Shown: positions 9,003 to 17,992, numbered from the stretch's first letter. The stretch: DNA of 64,000 nt from Falsirhodobacter xinxiangensis (GCF_004959935.1 NZ_SMYN01000014.1:16280-80279); one strand, 5' to 3'. Translations and numbers: made by a program. The notes: a model not told the origin generated them from the letters alone.

Positions 9003-9664
9003 GCCTTGCGCCCCCAAGGCCATGCGGCGTTCGATGCGGCTCGCCAGCGTCGTCAGCGGAATGAAGATGATCATGTATCCGATCGCCGCGATGATCAGCG
9101 GCGTTGCGTTGCCGGAAAATGCTTGTGCGGTCTGCGCCTCGTTCAGCAGTTCGGGCATGCCGATGGCGGTCCCCGAGAGCGGTGTTTCTGGTGATCCCTA
9201 TCGCGCGGTTGGTCAATCGCTTGAGGCAGGATGACGTAATGCAGGGTCTGGGCTTGGGTCATGCCGGTGGAACGCGACGCTTCTGCCGGGCCCTTGGGGA
9301 TCGCGGTGATGCCCGCTCCAAAAATATCTTCAGCAAAAGCGGCGAGGATCGCAGTCGGTACCAACCCCAGCACCCATGTTGCAGAAAGGTTCGCGCCAAG
9401 GCTGGGTAGTCCGAAATACCTCAGCAACAGCAGGGCCAACGGCGGCAGCGCCCGTATGCAGCCTACCCAAAGGCGCAGTATCTCCACGATCCAGCGCGGC
9501 GAGGCCAGCCGGATCAATGCCCGCGCGAGGCCTGCCGCCAGCCCGGAGACGACCACGACGAAAGCCAGTAAGACAGTGATCCACGCGCCCCTCAGCAACG
9601 TGGGAAAGTAATCCACTGCGACCGAAAGGTTGAAGAAGACATCGAGAAGACGCGAGATGTCCAT
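9003..9664 (-). pseudogene. broken polar amino-acid ABC permease (first permease)
   Basis: The gene starts with MDISRLLDVFFNLS at 9664, next to the stop of the ATPase fragment (TGAATG). It reads normally through RALPPLALLLLRYFGLPSLG and an EAA loop ending LHYVILPQAI near 9225. There a short deletion and frameshift occur: the expected TNRAIGIT continues in a second frame, and GTAIGMPELLNEAQTAQAFS in a third, from about 9175. That third frame runs on through LTTLASRIERRMALGAQG into the next permease. At least three lesions separate it from a working gene. The intact family equivalent would be about 220-240 residues and would form the channel with the downstream permease. Confidence 0.75.
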
Positions 9665-9862
9665 TCAATGCCCCTGCGTCAGGAATTGCTTGGCGCAGCT
9701 TTCCGGTCCCTTGGCCATGATTGCAGCGGGAATGTCGTATTCGATGAACCTCGCCCGCCTCCATGAAAGCGATGCGGTCGGCGGCGTCGCGGGCAAAGCG
9801 CATCTCATGGCTGACGACGCGCATGGACATGCCCGCCCCGACCGAGTTCAGAAGGATTTCGA
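9665..9862 (-). pseudogene. C-terminal fragment of amino-acid ABC ATPase (GlnQ/HisP type)
   Basis: Only the end of the ATPase survives: GMSMRVVSHEMRFARDAADR (H-loop region) and IAFMEAGEV, then a one-base frameshift, then IEYDIPAAIMAKGPESCAKQ and FLTQGH before a stop at 9665-9667. Walker A, signature and Walker B are absent. On its 5' side the sequence changes abruptly at about 9862 into a major-facilitator N-terminus in the same frame, so the left part was lost by deletion or recombination. The stop is directly followed by the start of the permease pseudogene, as expected for the original transporter operon. Confidence 0.75.
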
Positions 9863-10107
9863 CGATCGCCCAGAGGAACAAGCGCGTGGCGCCGAAATGG
9901 TCGGCCAGCCAACTGCTGGCGGGGATCGTCGCGCCCAGCGTCACCAGATAGAGAGAGACGGCAAGGTTGACCCGCGGCGGCTCCACCCCGAAATCGGCGG
10001 CGATGGCCGGAATGGCCGCGACAAGGATCGTTGCGTCCAGCTGCTCCATCAGGACACCGTCAGGGCAAGCAGCACGATGCCGCCGCTGGTCGTGTCATCT
10101 GCGGCCC
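9863..10107 (-). pseudogene. N-terminal fragment of an MFS drug-efflux transporter (EmrB/QacA, DHA2-like)
   Basis: The minus strand encodes MTTSGGIVLLALTVS, a frameshift, then MEQLDATILVAAIPAIAADF and GVEPPRVNLAVSLYLVTLGA, continuing to LADHFGATRLFLWAI. This is the first two to three helices of a 14-helix drug:H+ antiporter, including the D(x)12-14 G motif region LADHFGATR. After residue 62 of the second piece the frame passes into an ABC ATPase tail. A full-length family member has about 450-500 residues, so roughly 85% of the gene is missing. It is non-functional. Confidence 0.7.
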
Positions 10108-10108
10108 T

Positions 10109-10439
10109 TCACAGCTCCCGAGTCGCCGCGACGATCTGCGGGATGGTGGCGAAGCCCTCGCTCAGCCCGTCCAAACCCGTCCGAACAGCGCCATGCGGAA
10201 GGGTGGTCCCATGATCCAAGGGGATACTTTCAGCACCGATAGGCGGCCCGTTCCGGTCTCCGCAGCTTCGCGCCGAAGGCGCTTCCGTATTCCTCCTGCC
10301 GGTTCTAACGCAGATGGATGATCTCGCGGTCAGAAAGCTCGGCATTGCCTGGAAGCGAGACGATGCTGCCCGCGCCGGTGTCGAAAGGGTAGGGCACCTC
10401 GTCGTTGCACCAATCGGCCATCGCGGTGATTGCAGCCGA
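10109..10439 (-). pseudogene. probable polysaccharide deacetylase C-terminal remnants
   Basis: One minus-strand frame ending at 10305 reads ITAMADWCNDEVPYPFDTGA then GSIVSLPGNAELSDREIIHL. This resembles the C-terminal part of allantoinase-like polysaccharide deacetylases (DWxNDDxPY and a following LPxxxELxD element). A second piece nearer 10210-10109, MGPPFRMALF and later LSEGFATIPQIVAATREL, could be the displaced tail of the same gene. No catalytic NodB motifs are present. The assignment rests on remembered family patterns and is moderate at best. 10440-10602 beyond it holds nothing I recognise. Confidence 0.4.
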
Positions 10440-10602
10440 GGCAGAGGCGAACTTCTATGCAACTCTGGAAACTGACGCCGTGGCCGCGTAACTGACCCTA
10501 ATCGGCCTTCGGCAAACCCGGAGCGGTTTACTGGCCCTGCGCTCAGACACAAAGCCTGTCCGATCTACGGAGCATCCTGTTTGCGCACCTTTGTGCGATA
10601 AC

Positions 10603-13185
10603 TCATTGGGCGGCGACATCACTGCTGTCCAACATCATCAGCAGCGCGGAAATCTCTGGCCGACAGGCACCGCAGTTCGTGCCCGCGCCCGTCGCCCTGC
10701 CGATCTGTGCGACATCGCAGGCGCCCGCGCTGATCGCTCGACAAATCGTATCCCGACCGACTCCCGTGCACGCGCAGACCACCGGTCCGTTGGCCAATTG
10801 ATCCGCACCTGCTTTCGGGGCGAGCGACGTTGCTTGGGCCGGCGTTCCAATACGCGCCGCGATCGCATCGCGGTTCAGGGAAATCGGCGTGTTCCCCGAG
10901 AACAGGAGCGCCGCAACCCTGCCCGACTGGACGAAGCACAAGGACACAAGATTGCGGGCGGCGTCCTCGACGCGGACGATGTCGGCCTGCGGCAGGCCGA
11001 ACAGGTCCCGAGCAAAACCATCGATGTCCTCGGGAGCCTTCAATGCGGCCAATTCGGCGACATGGCCGGTTTCGGTGGTGCGGCTTGCCCAATAGGCGCA
11101 GTCGGGTTTGAGAGGTTCGGCCGAGGCCGCAAAGGCGAACCAGCGCGCAGGCCAGTGGGCCAGCGAAACGGCCGCGGACTTCGATTCTGGCTGACCGGAC
11201 AGCGGATCGGTGTTGGCTGCGATGACGGCGTCGATCTGGCCCGAGGGGGCGGTTTCGCCCGTCCAGTGCATCGGGGCGAAGATCTGGCCGGGCCTGGAGC
11301 GGTCGGTGACGATCACGCGCAGGATCGCGCTTCCGCACCGCGATGCGACCCTTGCCAAAGAGAATGCCGGCAGGCCAAGGCGGAGTGCATCCGCAGGATG
11401 GACCTCGACGAAAGGTTCCCCCAGATGGCGGTTCAGACGCGGCGCGCGGCTTGTGCGGGTCATGGTGTGCCATTGGTCGCGTATGCGGCCGGTGTTCAGG
11501 CGGAACGGACGTTCGGGCGTCAGGGCCGCGGCAGGGACGCGGCTGGTGACGGGGACCATCCGCGCCCTGCCGTCAGGGGTGAAATAGCGCCCATCGGCAA
11601 AGAAACGACCCCCTTGGCGGGTGGCGGTGAACGGCCACCGAAAGGGCGGCATCGCGTCGTATTCTGCGTCTGTGACTTCGGCCTTGCCCGAGATGTCGAA
11701 GTCCCGCGCCGCAATGCCCGACAACGCGGCGTGTTCGCGAAAGATCGCGGCGGGGCCTGTCCAGTCGAAGCCCTGGAAGCCCATGCGTTTTGCGACCTCG
11801 GCCAGCATCCACCAATCGGGGCGCGACTGGCCGTAGGCAGAAAGAACCGCGCGCTGGCGGCTGATGGTGCGGTCGGAATTGGTGACGGTTCCGGATTTCT
11901 CGGCCCAAGCGGCGGCGGGCAGCAGGACATGGGCCAGCCGCGCGGTGTCGGTGGCGCCGGTGATGTCGCTGACGGCGACGAAATCGCATCCGGCGATGGC
12001 GGCGCGGACGGCGTCGGCCTCGGGCAGGGTAACGGCGGGGTTGGTGTGGATGATCCACAGCGCCTTGACGCGCCCGTCGCCCACGGCGCGGAACAGATCG
12101 ACGGCCTTCAGCCCGGCCTTTTCGGCCATGCGCGGGGCGTTCCAGAAGCCCGCGACCGCAGCGCGGTGATCGGGGTTTTCCAGCGCCAGATGGCAGGCAA
12201 GCTGGTTGGCAAGACCGCCGACCTCGCGCCCGCCCATGGCGTTGGGCTGGCCGGTCACGCTGAACGGGCCCATCCCGATCCGCCCGATGCGGTTCGTGGC
12301 GATGTGGCAGTTCAGGATCGCGTTCACCTTGTCGGTGCCCGAGGTGGATTGGTTCACCCCTTGCGAGAACACGGTGACGACGCGCTCGGTCCCGCACCAC
12401 AGATCGAGGAACCGCGCCAGATCGGCGGGCGCGATGCAGGTGTCGCCCGTATCGGCGCGGGCGGCGGCGATGGCATCCTCCATGCCATTCGCATTGCCCG
12501 TGACCAGCCCGCGATCCGCGATTTCGACCAGCAGGCGATTGAACAACGCCACATCCGCGCCGAGGGCGATGGGCAGGTGCAGATCGGCAGCATCGGCGGT
12601 GACGGATCGGCGGGGGTCGATCACGACGACCTTGGTGCCACGGGCCGCGCGGGCGGCCTCGATCCGCTGCCACAGGATCGGGTGGCACCATGCAAGGTTC
12701 GAGCCGACAAGCACCACCAGATCGGCGCTGTCCAGATCCTCGTAAGTGCCGGGGACGGTGTCGGTGCCGAAGGCGCGCACATGCCCCGCCACGGTCGAGG
12801 CCATGCACAGCCGCGAATTCGTATCCACGTTCGCACTGCCGATGAACCCTTTCATCAGCTTGTTGGCGACATAGTAATCCTCGGTCAGCATCTGGCCCGA
12901 CAGATACAGCGCGACGGAATCCGGCCCGTGCTTGGCGATGGTGTTACGGAAGCGCGTGGCGATCAGGTCCAGCGCCGTTTCCCAGTCCGAGGGCGCGCCG
13001 TGGATCATCGGTTGCGTCAGACGCCCCGCGCGGCCCACCGTCTCGCCCAATGCCGTGCCTTTGGAACACAGCCGCCCATGGTTTGCCGGATGGTCGGGAT
13101 CGCCGCGCACGACAAGACCGTCGCCCGCGGGCGACAGCAGCACCCCGCAGCCGACCCCGCAATAGGGGCATGTGGACCGGATCAT
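10603..13185 (-). CDS. nasA: assimilatory nitrate reductase catalytic subunit
   Basis: An 860-residue cytoplasmic molybdoenzyme reducing nitrate to nitrite. The N-terminus binds a [4Fe-4S] cluster (Cys6, Cys9, Cys13, Cys40 in STCPYCGVGCGV and GRLCSKG). The bis-MGD domain follows (SRLCMASTVAGH, LVVLVGSNLAWCHPI, QGVNQSTSGTDK). The C-terminus has a BFD-type [2Fe-2S] domain (VVCACTGVGRDTICRAI, GTNCGACRPEI), as in Klebsiella NasA. The start is set by the ATGA overlap with nirD; longer upstream starts would bury nirD. It is the last gene of the operon and is called nasC in Paracoccus nomenclature. Electrons presumably come through a shared partner with nirB/nirD, which is inference. Confidence 0.95.
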   Translation of the reverse strand: MIRSTCPYCGVGCGVLLSPAGDGLVVRGDPDHPANHGRLCSKGTALGETVGRAGRLTQPMIHGAPSDWETALDLIATRFRNTIAKHGPDSVALYLSGQMLTEDYYVANKLMKGFIGSANVDTNSRLCMASTVAGHVRAFGTDTVPGTYEDLDSADLVVLVGSNLAWCHPILWQRIEAARAARGTKVVVIDPRRSVTADAADLHLPIALGADVALFNRLLVEIADRGLVTGNANGMEDAIAAARADTGDTCIAPADLARFLDLWCGTERVVTVFSQGVNQSTSGTDKVNAILNCHIATNRIGRIGMGPFSVTGQPNAMGGREVGGLANQLACHLALENPDHRAAVAGFWNAPRMAEKAGLKAVDLFRAVGDGRVKALWIIHTNPAVTLPEADAVRAAIAGCDFVAVSDITGATDTARLAHVLLPAAAWAEKSGTVTNSDRTISRQRAVLSAYGQSRPDWWMLAEVAKRMGFQGFDWTGPAAIFREHAALSGIAARDFDISGKAEVTDAEYDAMPPFRWPFTATRQGGRFFADGRYFTPDGRARMVPVTSRVPAAALTPERPFRLNTGRIRDQWHTMTRTSRAPRLNRHLGEPFVEVHPADALRLGLPAFSLARVASRCGSAILRVIVTDRSRPGQIFAPMHWTGETAPSGQIDAVIAANTDPLSGQPESKSAAVSLAHWPARWFAFAASAEPLKPDCAYWASRTTETGHVAELAALKAPEDIDGFARDLFGLPQADIVRVEDAARNLVSLCFVQSGRVAALLFSGNTPISLNRDAIAARIGTPAQATSLAPKAGADQLANGPVVCACTGVGRDTICRAISAGACDVAQIGRATGAGTNCGACRPEISALLMMLDSSDVAAQ

Positions 13186-13517
13186 GCCACGCGCCGCCGG
13201 GTCAGCCGTTCCGCGTCGATCAGCACCCGGCCCCCGTCCACCCGCGCAGGGTATGTGGCGACCGAGCCTTCGTCCGCACCTTGGGCCAATCCGGTTTCCA
13301 GATCGAACACCCATGCGTGCAAGGGGCAGGTCACGGCGTGGCCATGCACGATCCCGTCCGACAGCGGCCCGCCCTTGTGCGGACAGCGGTCATCCAGCGC
13401 AAAGACGCGATCGTCGAAGGTGCGGAACACGGCGACGCAGCCTTCGGGCGTGCGGATGGTGCGGGCGCCGCGCGGGGGGATGTCGTCCAGCGCGGCAATG
13501 TCGATCCAGAGCGTCAT
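13182..13517 (-). CDS. nirD: nitrite reductase small subunit, Rieske-type
   Basis: A 111-residue soluble Rieske-like protein. The [2Fe-2S] ligands are visible as CPHKGGPL and CPLHAWVF, giving C-x-H and C-x2-H spacing. In assimilatory systems it is the small subunit of NADH-dependent nitrite reductase (NirD; NasG in Paracoccus) and passes electrons between NADH module and the siroheme or nitrate reductase centres. It overlaps nirB by four bases (ATGA) at its start and nasA by four at its end. The internal start MTLWIDIAALDD was chosen because of this overlap; the reading frame upstream is antisense-like sequence inside nirB. Confidence 0.93.
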   Translation of the reverse strand: MTLWIDIAALDDIPPRGARTIRTPEGCVAVFRTFDDRVFALDDRCPHKGGPLSDGIVHGHAVTCPLHAWVFDLETGLAQGADEGSVATYPARVDGGRVLIDAERLTRRRVA

Positions 13518-15949
13518 TCTGCGGCCTCTTGCGAAAGGGTGGCGACGGGGTGGAAACGGCGGGCCTCCTCGGGGGCGGCGCGTTCGGCCCAGGGGTCTTT
13601 TTGATAGACCCGTTGCGACAGATCGAACCGCTCGATCAGCGCCGCGCGGATTTCGGGGTCCGTCACCTGATCGCGCACCCAGTCGAGGCCGACCTTCTTC
13701 AGCCATTTATAGGGGCGGTCCAGATACTTGCCGTTCTCGCGGTAAAGCTGGACGAAGGCGACGGTGATCTCGATGGCCTCGGCCTCGGTTTCCACGGCGA
13801 CAAGGCGTTCGGTTTCCTTCAGGTCCATCCCAGCGGCGCCGCCGACGCCGATCTGATAGCCCGAGTCCACGCAGACGATGCCGACGTCCTTGCAGGTCGC
13901 CTCGGCGCAGTTGCGTGGACAGCCGGAAACGCCCAGCTTGACCTTGTGCGGTGTCCACGAACCCCAAAGGCGTTTTTCCAGCTTGATCCCCAGCCCCGTC
14001 GAATCCTGCGTGCCGAAGCGGCAGAATTCGGAGCCGACGCAGGTCTTCACCGTCCGCAGACCTTTGGAATAGGCGTGGCCCGACACCAGCCCCGCCGCGT
14101 TCAGATCGGCCCACATGGACGGCAAGTCTTCCTTCTTTACGCCCAGAAGGTCGATGCGCTGCCCGCCTGTGACCTTGACCATCGGCACGTCGTATTTGTC
14201 GGCGGCATCGGCAATCGCGCGCAACTCGGCGGCGTTGGTCACGCCGCCCCACATGCGGGGAACCACGCTGAACGTGCCGTCTTTCTGGATATTGGCGTGC
14301 AGGCGTTCGTTCACGAAGCGGCTTTGGCGGTCGTCCTGATAATCCAGCGGCCAGTCGGCCAGCAGATAGAAGTTCAGCGCGGGACGGCAGGTGGGGCAGC
14401 CACAGGACGTCTTCCAGCCCAGCTCCTGCATGACGGCGGGCATGGATTTCAGTTCCTGCCCTTTGATCAGACGGCGGACCTCCTCATGTGTCAGGTCGGT
14501 GCAGGCGCAGATGGATTGCGCTGCGGGCTTGGCGAAGGCATCGCCCAGCGTCAGCGCCAGAACCTGTTCGACCAGCCCCGTGCAGGTGCCGCAGGAGGCG
14601 CTGGCCTTGGTGCAGGCGCGCACCTTGCCCAGATCGGTGGCACCGCCGTTGATCGCCTCGACGATCTGCCCTTTGCATATGCCGTTGCAGCCGCAAATCT
14701 CCGCCTCAGGCGGCAATGCTGCAACGGCTGCAAGAGGGTCCGATTGGACACCCCCCTGGAATGCAGGGCCGAAGATCAACGTCTCGCGGTTTTCCGAGAT
14801 GTCGGTGCCGTCCTTGATCTGCTGGAAGAACCAGTTGCCGTCGGCAGTGTCGCCATACATCACCGCGCCGATCAGACGGTCATCCTCGATCACCAGCCGC
14901 TTGTAGATCCCGCGCGAGGGGTCGCGGAACACGATCTCCTCGCGATCGGGACCATCAGCGAAGTCGCCGGCGCTGAACAGATCGCAGCCGGTGACCTTCA
15001 GCTTGGTCGCCGTCTGGACGGGGCAGAAGGCCGCGACGCCGTCATTCAGCACCGCCGCCAGAACCTTGGCTTGATCATACAGCGGCGCGACGAGGCCGAA
15101 AAGCTGGCGGTCGAATTCCACGCATTCGCCAAGGGCAAAGATCGACGGGTCGGATGTCGTCATCTGCGCGTCCACCACGACGCCGCGGTTCACCTCCAGA
15201 TGCGCGTCGGTGGCAAGACGCGTCTCGGGGCGGATGCCGACGGCCATGCAGACAAGGTCGGCACCATAGACGGTGCCGTCCTCCAGCAGCACGGCCTCGA
15301 CCTTGTCCGTGCCAAGGATCGCCTTGGTCGCGCCCTTGCAATGGACGCGGATGCCGCGCCGTTCCAGATCCTTCTGCAGAAGGTATCCGGCGGCGGGGTC
15401 TAGCTGGCGCTCCATCAGGTGGCCCATCAGGTGGATCACCGTCACATCCGCGCCGCGCGCGGCCATGCCTGCCGCCGCCTCCAGCCCCAGAAGGCCGCCG
15501 CCGATGACGACCGCCTTTGCACCGGGGCGCGATGCCGCGATCATCGCGTTCGTATCCTCCAGATCGCGATAGCTGACGACGCCCGCCAGATCCTTGCCGG
15601 CCACCGGGATGATGAACGGGGCCGAGCCGGTGGCGATCACCAGCTTGTCGTAAGGGGTCGCGCCGTTCGCCGAATGGACCAGCTTCGCCTCGCGGTCGAT
15701 GCGGGTGACGGATTCGCCGAAGCGGCAGTCGATCCGGCGGTCGGCATAGAAAGCGTCGTCATGGGTGACGATCTCCTCATACGTCTTTTCGCCCGAGAGG
15801 ACGGGAGACAGCATCAGGCGGTTGTAGTTGCCGCGCGGCTCCGCGTTGAACAGGGTGATGTGCCAGGCGTCGGGTGCGTAATCGAGCAGGTGTTCGATCA
15901 TGCGGCCCGAGGCCATTCCGGCTCCGATGATGACAAGTCGCTGGGTCAT
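13514..15949 (-). CDS. nirB: assimilatory nitrite reductase large subunit, NADH-dependent
   Basis: An 811-residue cytoplasmic siroheme enzyme reducing nitrite to ammonium. In order it has an FAD/NADH oxidoreductase domain (VIIGAGMASGRM, then VVIGGGLLGLEAAAGMAARG), two BFD-type cluster regions (EICGCNGICKGQ with ASCGTCTG; SICACTDL with CGCPTCRP), and ferredoxin-like and siroheme/[4Fe-4S] domains. Siroheme-domain cysteines are in CVGSEFC and SGCPRNCAEATC. The start at 15949 has AAGGAA five bases upstream; an alternative ATG at 15970 overlaps the narK stop. cobA in the same operon makes its siroheme precursor. The long plus-strand frames across it are shadows. Confidence 0.95.
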   Translation of the reverse strand: MTQRLVIIGAGMASGRMIEHLLDYAPDAWHITLFNAEPRGNYNRLMLSPVLSGEKTYEEIVTHDDAFYADRRIDCRFGESVTRIDREAKLVHSANGATPYDKLVIATGSAPFIIPVAGKDLAGVVSYRDLEDTNAMIAASRPGAKAVVIGGGLLGLEAAAGMAARGADVTVIHLMGHLMERQLDPAAGYLLQKDLERRGIRVHCKGATKAILGTDKVEAVLLEDGTVYGADLVCMAVGIRPETRLATDAHLEVNRGVVVDAQMTTSDPSIFALGECVEFDRQLFGLVAPLYDQAKVLAAVLNDGVAAFCPVQTATKLKVTGCDLFSAGDFADGPDREEIVFRDPSRGIYKRLVIEDDRLIGAVMYGDTADGNWFFQQIKDGTDISENRETLIFGPAFQGGVQSDPLAAVAALPPEAEICGCNGICKGQIVEAINGGATDLGKVRACTKASASCGTCTGLVEQVLALTLGDAFAKPAAQSICACTDLTHEEVRRLIKGQELKSMPAVMQELGWKTSCGCPTCRPALNFYLLADWPLDYQDDRQSRFVNERLHANIQKDGTFSVVPRMWGGVTNAAELRAIADAADKYDVPMVKVTGGQRIDLLGVKKEDLPSMWADLNAAGLVSGHAYSKGLRTVKTCVGSEFCRFGTQDSTGLGIKLEKRLWGSWTPHKVKLGVSGCPRNCAEATCKDVGIVCVDSGYQIGVGGAAGMDLKETERLVAVETEAEAIEITVAFVQLYRENGKYLDRPYKWLKKVGLDWVRDQVTDPEIRAALIERFDLSQRVYQKDPWAERAAPEEARRFHPVATLSQEAAE

Positions 15950-15966
15950 GGGGTTTCCTTGCGGGG

Positions 15967-17148
15967 TCATGCGGGTTGGGCGTCGGGAAGACGGCGGATG
16001 GCGGATTGCATCCAGAACAGGCTGACGATCACGATGGCGAACAGCGCGGCGAAGCAGCTGGACCAGTCGCCCGTCACGTCGCGCAGCCAGCCGAACAGCA
16101 GCGGCAGGAAGAAGCCGCCAAGCCCGCCGACCATGCCGACCATCCCGCCGACAGCGCCGACATTCTGCGGGTAATAGACGGGGATGTGCTTGTAGACGGC
16201 GGCCTTGCCCAAGGCCATGAACAGGCCCAGCACGAAGACGATGGCGATGAATGCCTCGGGGCCGAAGCCGAAGGGCAGGGCCAGCAGAAGCGTGGCGACG
16301 GCCGACACGCCGAAGGTCCAGTAAAGCACCGCCCGCGCCCCGTATTTGTCGGAAAGCGAGCCGCCCCAAGCGCGGAACACCGATCCGGGCAGCGAATAGG
16401 CGGCGCCGATCATCCCCGCCGTCGCCACATCGAACTGGTAGACGCCGATCAGGTAACGCGGCAGCCACAGCGCCAGCGCGACGAAGCCGCCGAACACGAA
16501 GAAGTAGTAAAGGGCGAAGCGAAGCACGCGGATGTCGGCCATGACGGCGAATTCGGCCTTTAGGCTGCGCGGGGCGGCGGCGCGAACCGGGTCATCCTCG
16601 GACAGCAGCCAGAACAGGATCGCCGTAATGGCCAGAACAGCGGCATAGATCTGCGCCGCGCCCTGCCAGCCGAAGGCGATCATCAGGAACGGCGCGCCGA
16701 ATTTCGTGATCGCTGCGCCGACGTTGCCGACGCCGAAGATGCCCAAAGCCGTGCCCTGCCGTTCCGCCGGGAAAAAGCGCGAGACATAGGCGACGCCGAC
16801 CGCAAAGGTGCCGCCAGCAAGACCGACGCCAAGCGCCGCCACCAGAAATTGCGTGTAGGTCGTGGCGTAGGTCAGCAGGAACGTCGCCACTGCCGCCGCC
16901 AGCATGGTCAACGTGAACACGGTGCGCCCGCCCAGACGGTCGGTCCAGATGCCTAAGACGACGCGGATAAGCGATCCGGTCAGCACGGGCATACCGACGA
17001 GCAGTCCGAACTGGGTGTCCGAAAGCTGTAGAAGCTCGCGTATTTGCAGGCCGATGATGGCGAAGATCGTCCAGACGGCAAAGCAGATGGTGAAGGCGAA
17101 CGTCGACAGGGCCAGCGCACGGCTGGACGGGGACACGGCTAGGGCCAT
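15967..17148 (-). CDS. narK: nitrate/nitrite transporter, MFS NNP family
   Basis: A 393-residue inner-membrane transporter of the major facilitator superfamily with about 12 hydrophobic helices. The motif LGIWTDRLGGRTVF lies in the loop between helices 2 and 3, and the glycine-rich nitrate signatures AGGTFAVGVAYVS and VGGMVGMVGGLGGFF in helices 5 and 11 are typical of NarK/NasA-type carriers. It brings nitrate in, and may export nitrite, for the reductases encoded downstream. It starts 24 bp after cobA and its stop overlaps an upstream in-frame ATG of nirB (ATGA). In Paracoccus the equivalent gene is called nasA. Confidence 0.93.
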   Translation of the reverse strand: MALAVSPSSRALALSTFAFTICFAVWTIFAIIGLQIRELLQLSDTQFGLLVGMPVLTGSLIRVVLGIWTDRLGGRTVFTLTMLAAAVATFLLTYATTYTQFLVAALGVGLAGGTFAVGVAYVSRFFPAERQGTALGIFGVGNVGAAITKFGAPFLMIAFGWQGAAQIYAAVLAITAILFWLLSEDDPVRAAAPRSLKAEFAVMADIRVLRFALYYFFVFGGFVALALWLPRYLIGVYQFDVATAGMIGAAYSLPGSVFRAWGGSLSDKYGARAVLYWTFGVSAVATLLLALPFGFGPEAFIAIVFVLGLFMALGKAAVYKHIPVYYPQNVGAVGGMVGMVGGLGGFFLPLLFGWLRDVTGDWSSCFAALFAIVIVSLFWMQSAIRRLPDAQPA

Positions 17149-17171
17149 TGGTGGGGCTCCGTTTCTGGGGG

Positions 17172-17945
17172 TCAGGCCAATGCGGCCAATGCAGGGGCGC
17201 GTGTTGGGGTGCAGGCGGTCTTTGGCCAGCGGACGAGTATGACGGCGGGGTTCGACAGGCCGGTGGCGGCCGCTGCCATGCCGCGCAGTGTGGTCGTCAC
17301 GAAGCGCTCCGCATAGGTCCCGGCCTGCTGCACGAACTCGACCACGCAATCCTCGGGGGCGCCGGTCGCCAGCAGATCCGCCTCGACCGAGGACAGCCTG
17401 TGCATCGCCATATACAGCGCCAAGGTCGTGCCGGGGACGAACCCCGCGCCCACACAGGCGGTGTCACCCGGTTTGCAGGTGGCGGTGGCAAGGATCAGGC
17501 GTTCCGTTTGGCCACGTTCGGTCAACGCGCGGCCAAGGCTTGCCGCGGCGGCGCTGGCGGCGGTGATGCCGGGGATGATCTCGACGGGAATGCCGGCGCG
17601 ACGGGCGGCCTCAAGTTCCTCGCAGGCGCGCCCGAACACGGATGGATCGCCCGACTTCAGCCGCACGACGCGCAGACCTTCCAGCGCTGCGGCGACGATC
17701 ACGCGATCGATGCGGTGCTGCGGCCATTCGTTCGCGCCGACCGTCTTGCCGACGAACATCTTGCGCGCTCCGGTCAGTGCCAAGACCTCCGGATCGACAA
17801 GCCGATCGTAGAACACCACATCGGCATTTTTCAAACGGTCCACCGCGCGCAGGGTCAAAAGATCTGCCGCGCCTGGTCCGGCCCCGACCAATGCGATCGC
17901 ACCGATCCGGAAGCCGTCCGGCGGTGTGGGGGGAAGAAAGCTCAT
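17172..17945 (-). CDS. cobA: uroporphyrinogen-III C-methyltransferase (siroheme branch)
   Basis: A 257-residue SAM-dependent methyltransferase that converts uroporphyrinogen III to precorrin-2. Family motifs are ALVGAGPGAADLLTLRAVDR near the N-terminus, VVFYDRLVDPEVL, RLKSGDPSVFGR, PGITAASAAAASLG and ALYMAMHRL. It lacks the CysG dehydrogenase/ferrochelatase domain, so siroheme completion needs another enzyme. As first gene of the nitrate/nitrite operon it supplies siroheme for nirB. It lies 48 bp downstream of the attenuator T-tract, and its start overlaps the stop of an 8-codon leader frame (ATGA). Confidence 0.92.
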   Translation of the reverse strand: MSFLPPTPPDGFRIGAIALVGAGPGAADLLTLRAVDRLKNADVVFYDRLVDPEVLALTGARKMFVGKTVGANEWPQHRIDRVIVAAALEGLRVVRLKSGDPSVFGRACEELEAARRAGIPVEIIPGITAASAAAASLGRALTERGQTERLILATATCKPGDTACVGAGFVPGTTLALYMAMHRLSSVEADLLATGAPEDCVVEFVQQAGTYAERFVTTTLRGMAAAATGLSNPAVILVRWPKTACTPTRAPALAALA

Positions 17946-17968
17946 GTCGCCACCAAAGTCTGGGTCAT
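17942..17968 (-). CDS. possible 8-residue leader peptide before cobA
   Basis: The frame MTQTLVAT starts at 17968 with AAGGA eight bases upstream, a better ribosome-binding site than the one directly before cobA. It ends in an ATGA overlap with the cobA start. This arrangement would couple cobA translation to readthrough of the attenuator. It may instead be chance, because the peptide has no recognisable content. Conservation of this short frame in related nas operons would decide it. Confidence 0.3.
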   Translation of the reverse strand: MTQTLVAT

Positions 17969-17992
17969 TATGCCTGTCCTTGATCGGGAACG

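Noticed and set aside
8340..9158. One 272-residue permease beginning MPELLNEAQ
   Set aside because: Its first 50 residues are the tail of the upstream permease joined by a frameshift; the real start is MSTLIDQVF at 9002.
10591..13767. A very long plus-strand reading frame (over 1000 codons) across nasA and nirD
   Set aside because: It is antisense to a nitrate reductase with intact cofactor motifs; its translation is low-complexity and basic with no domain character, as high-GC codon bias produces.
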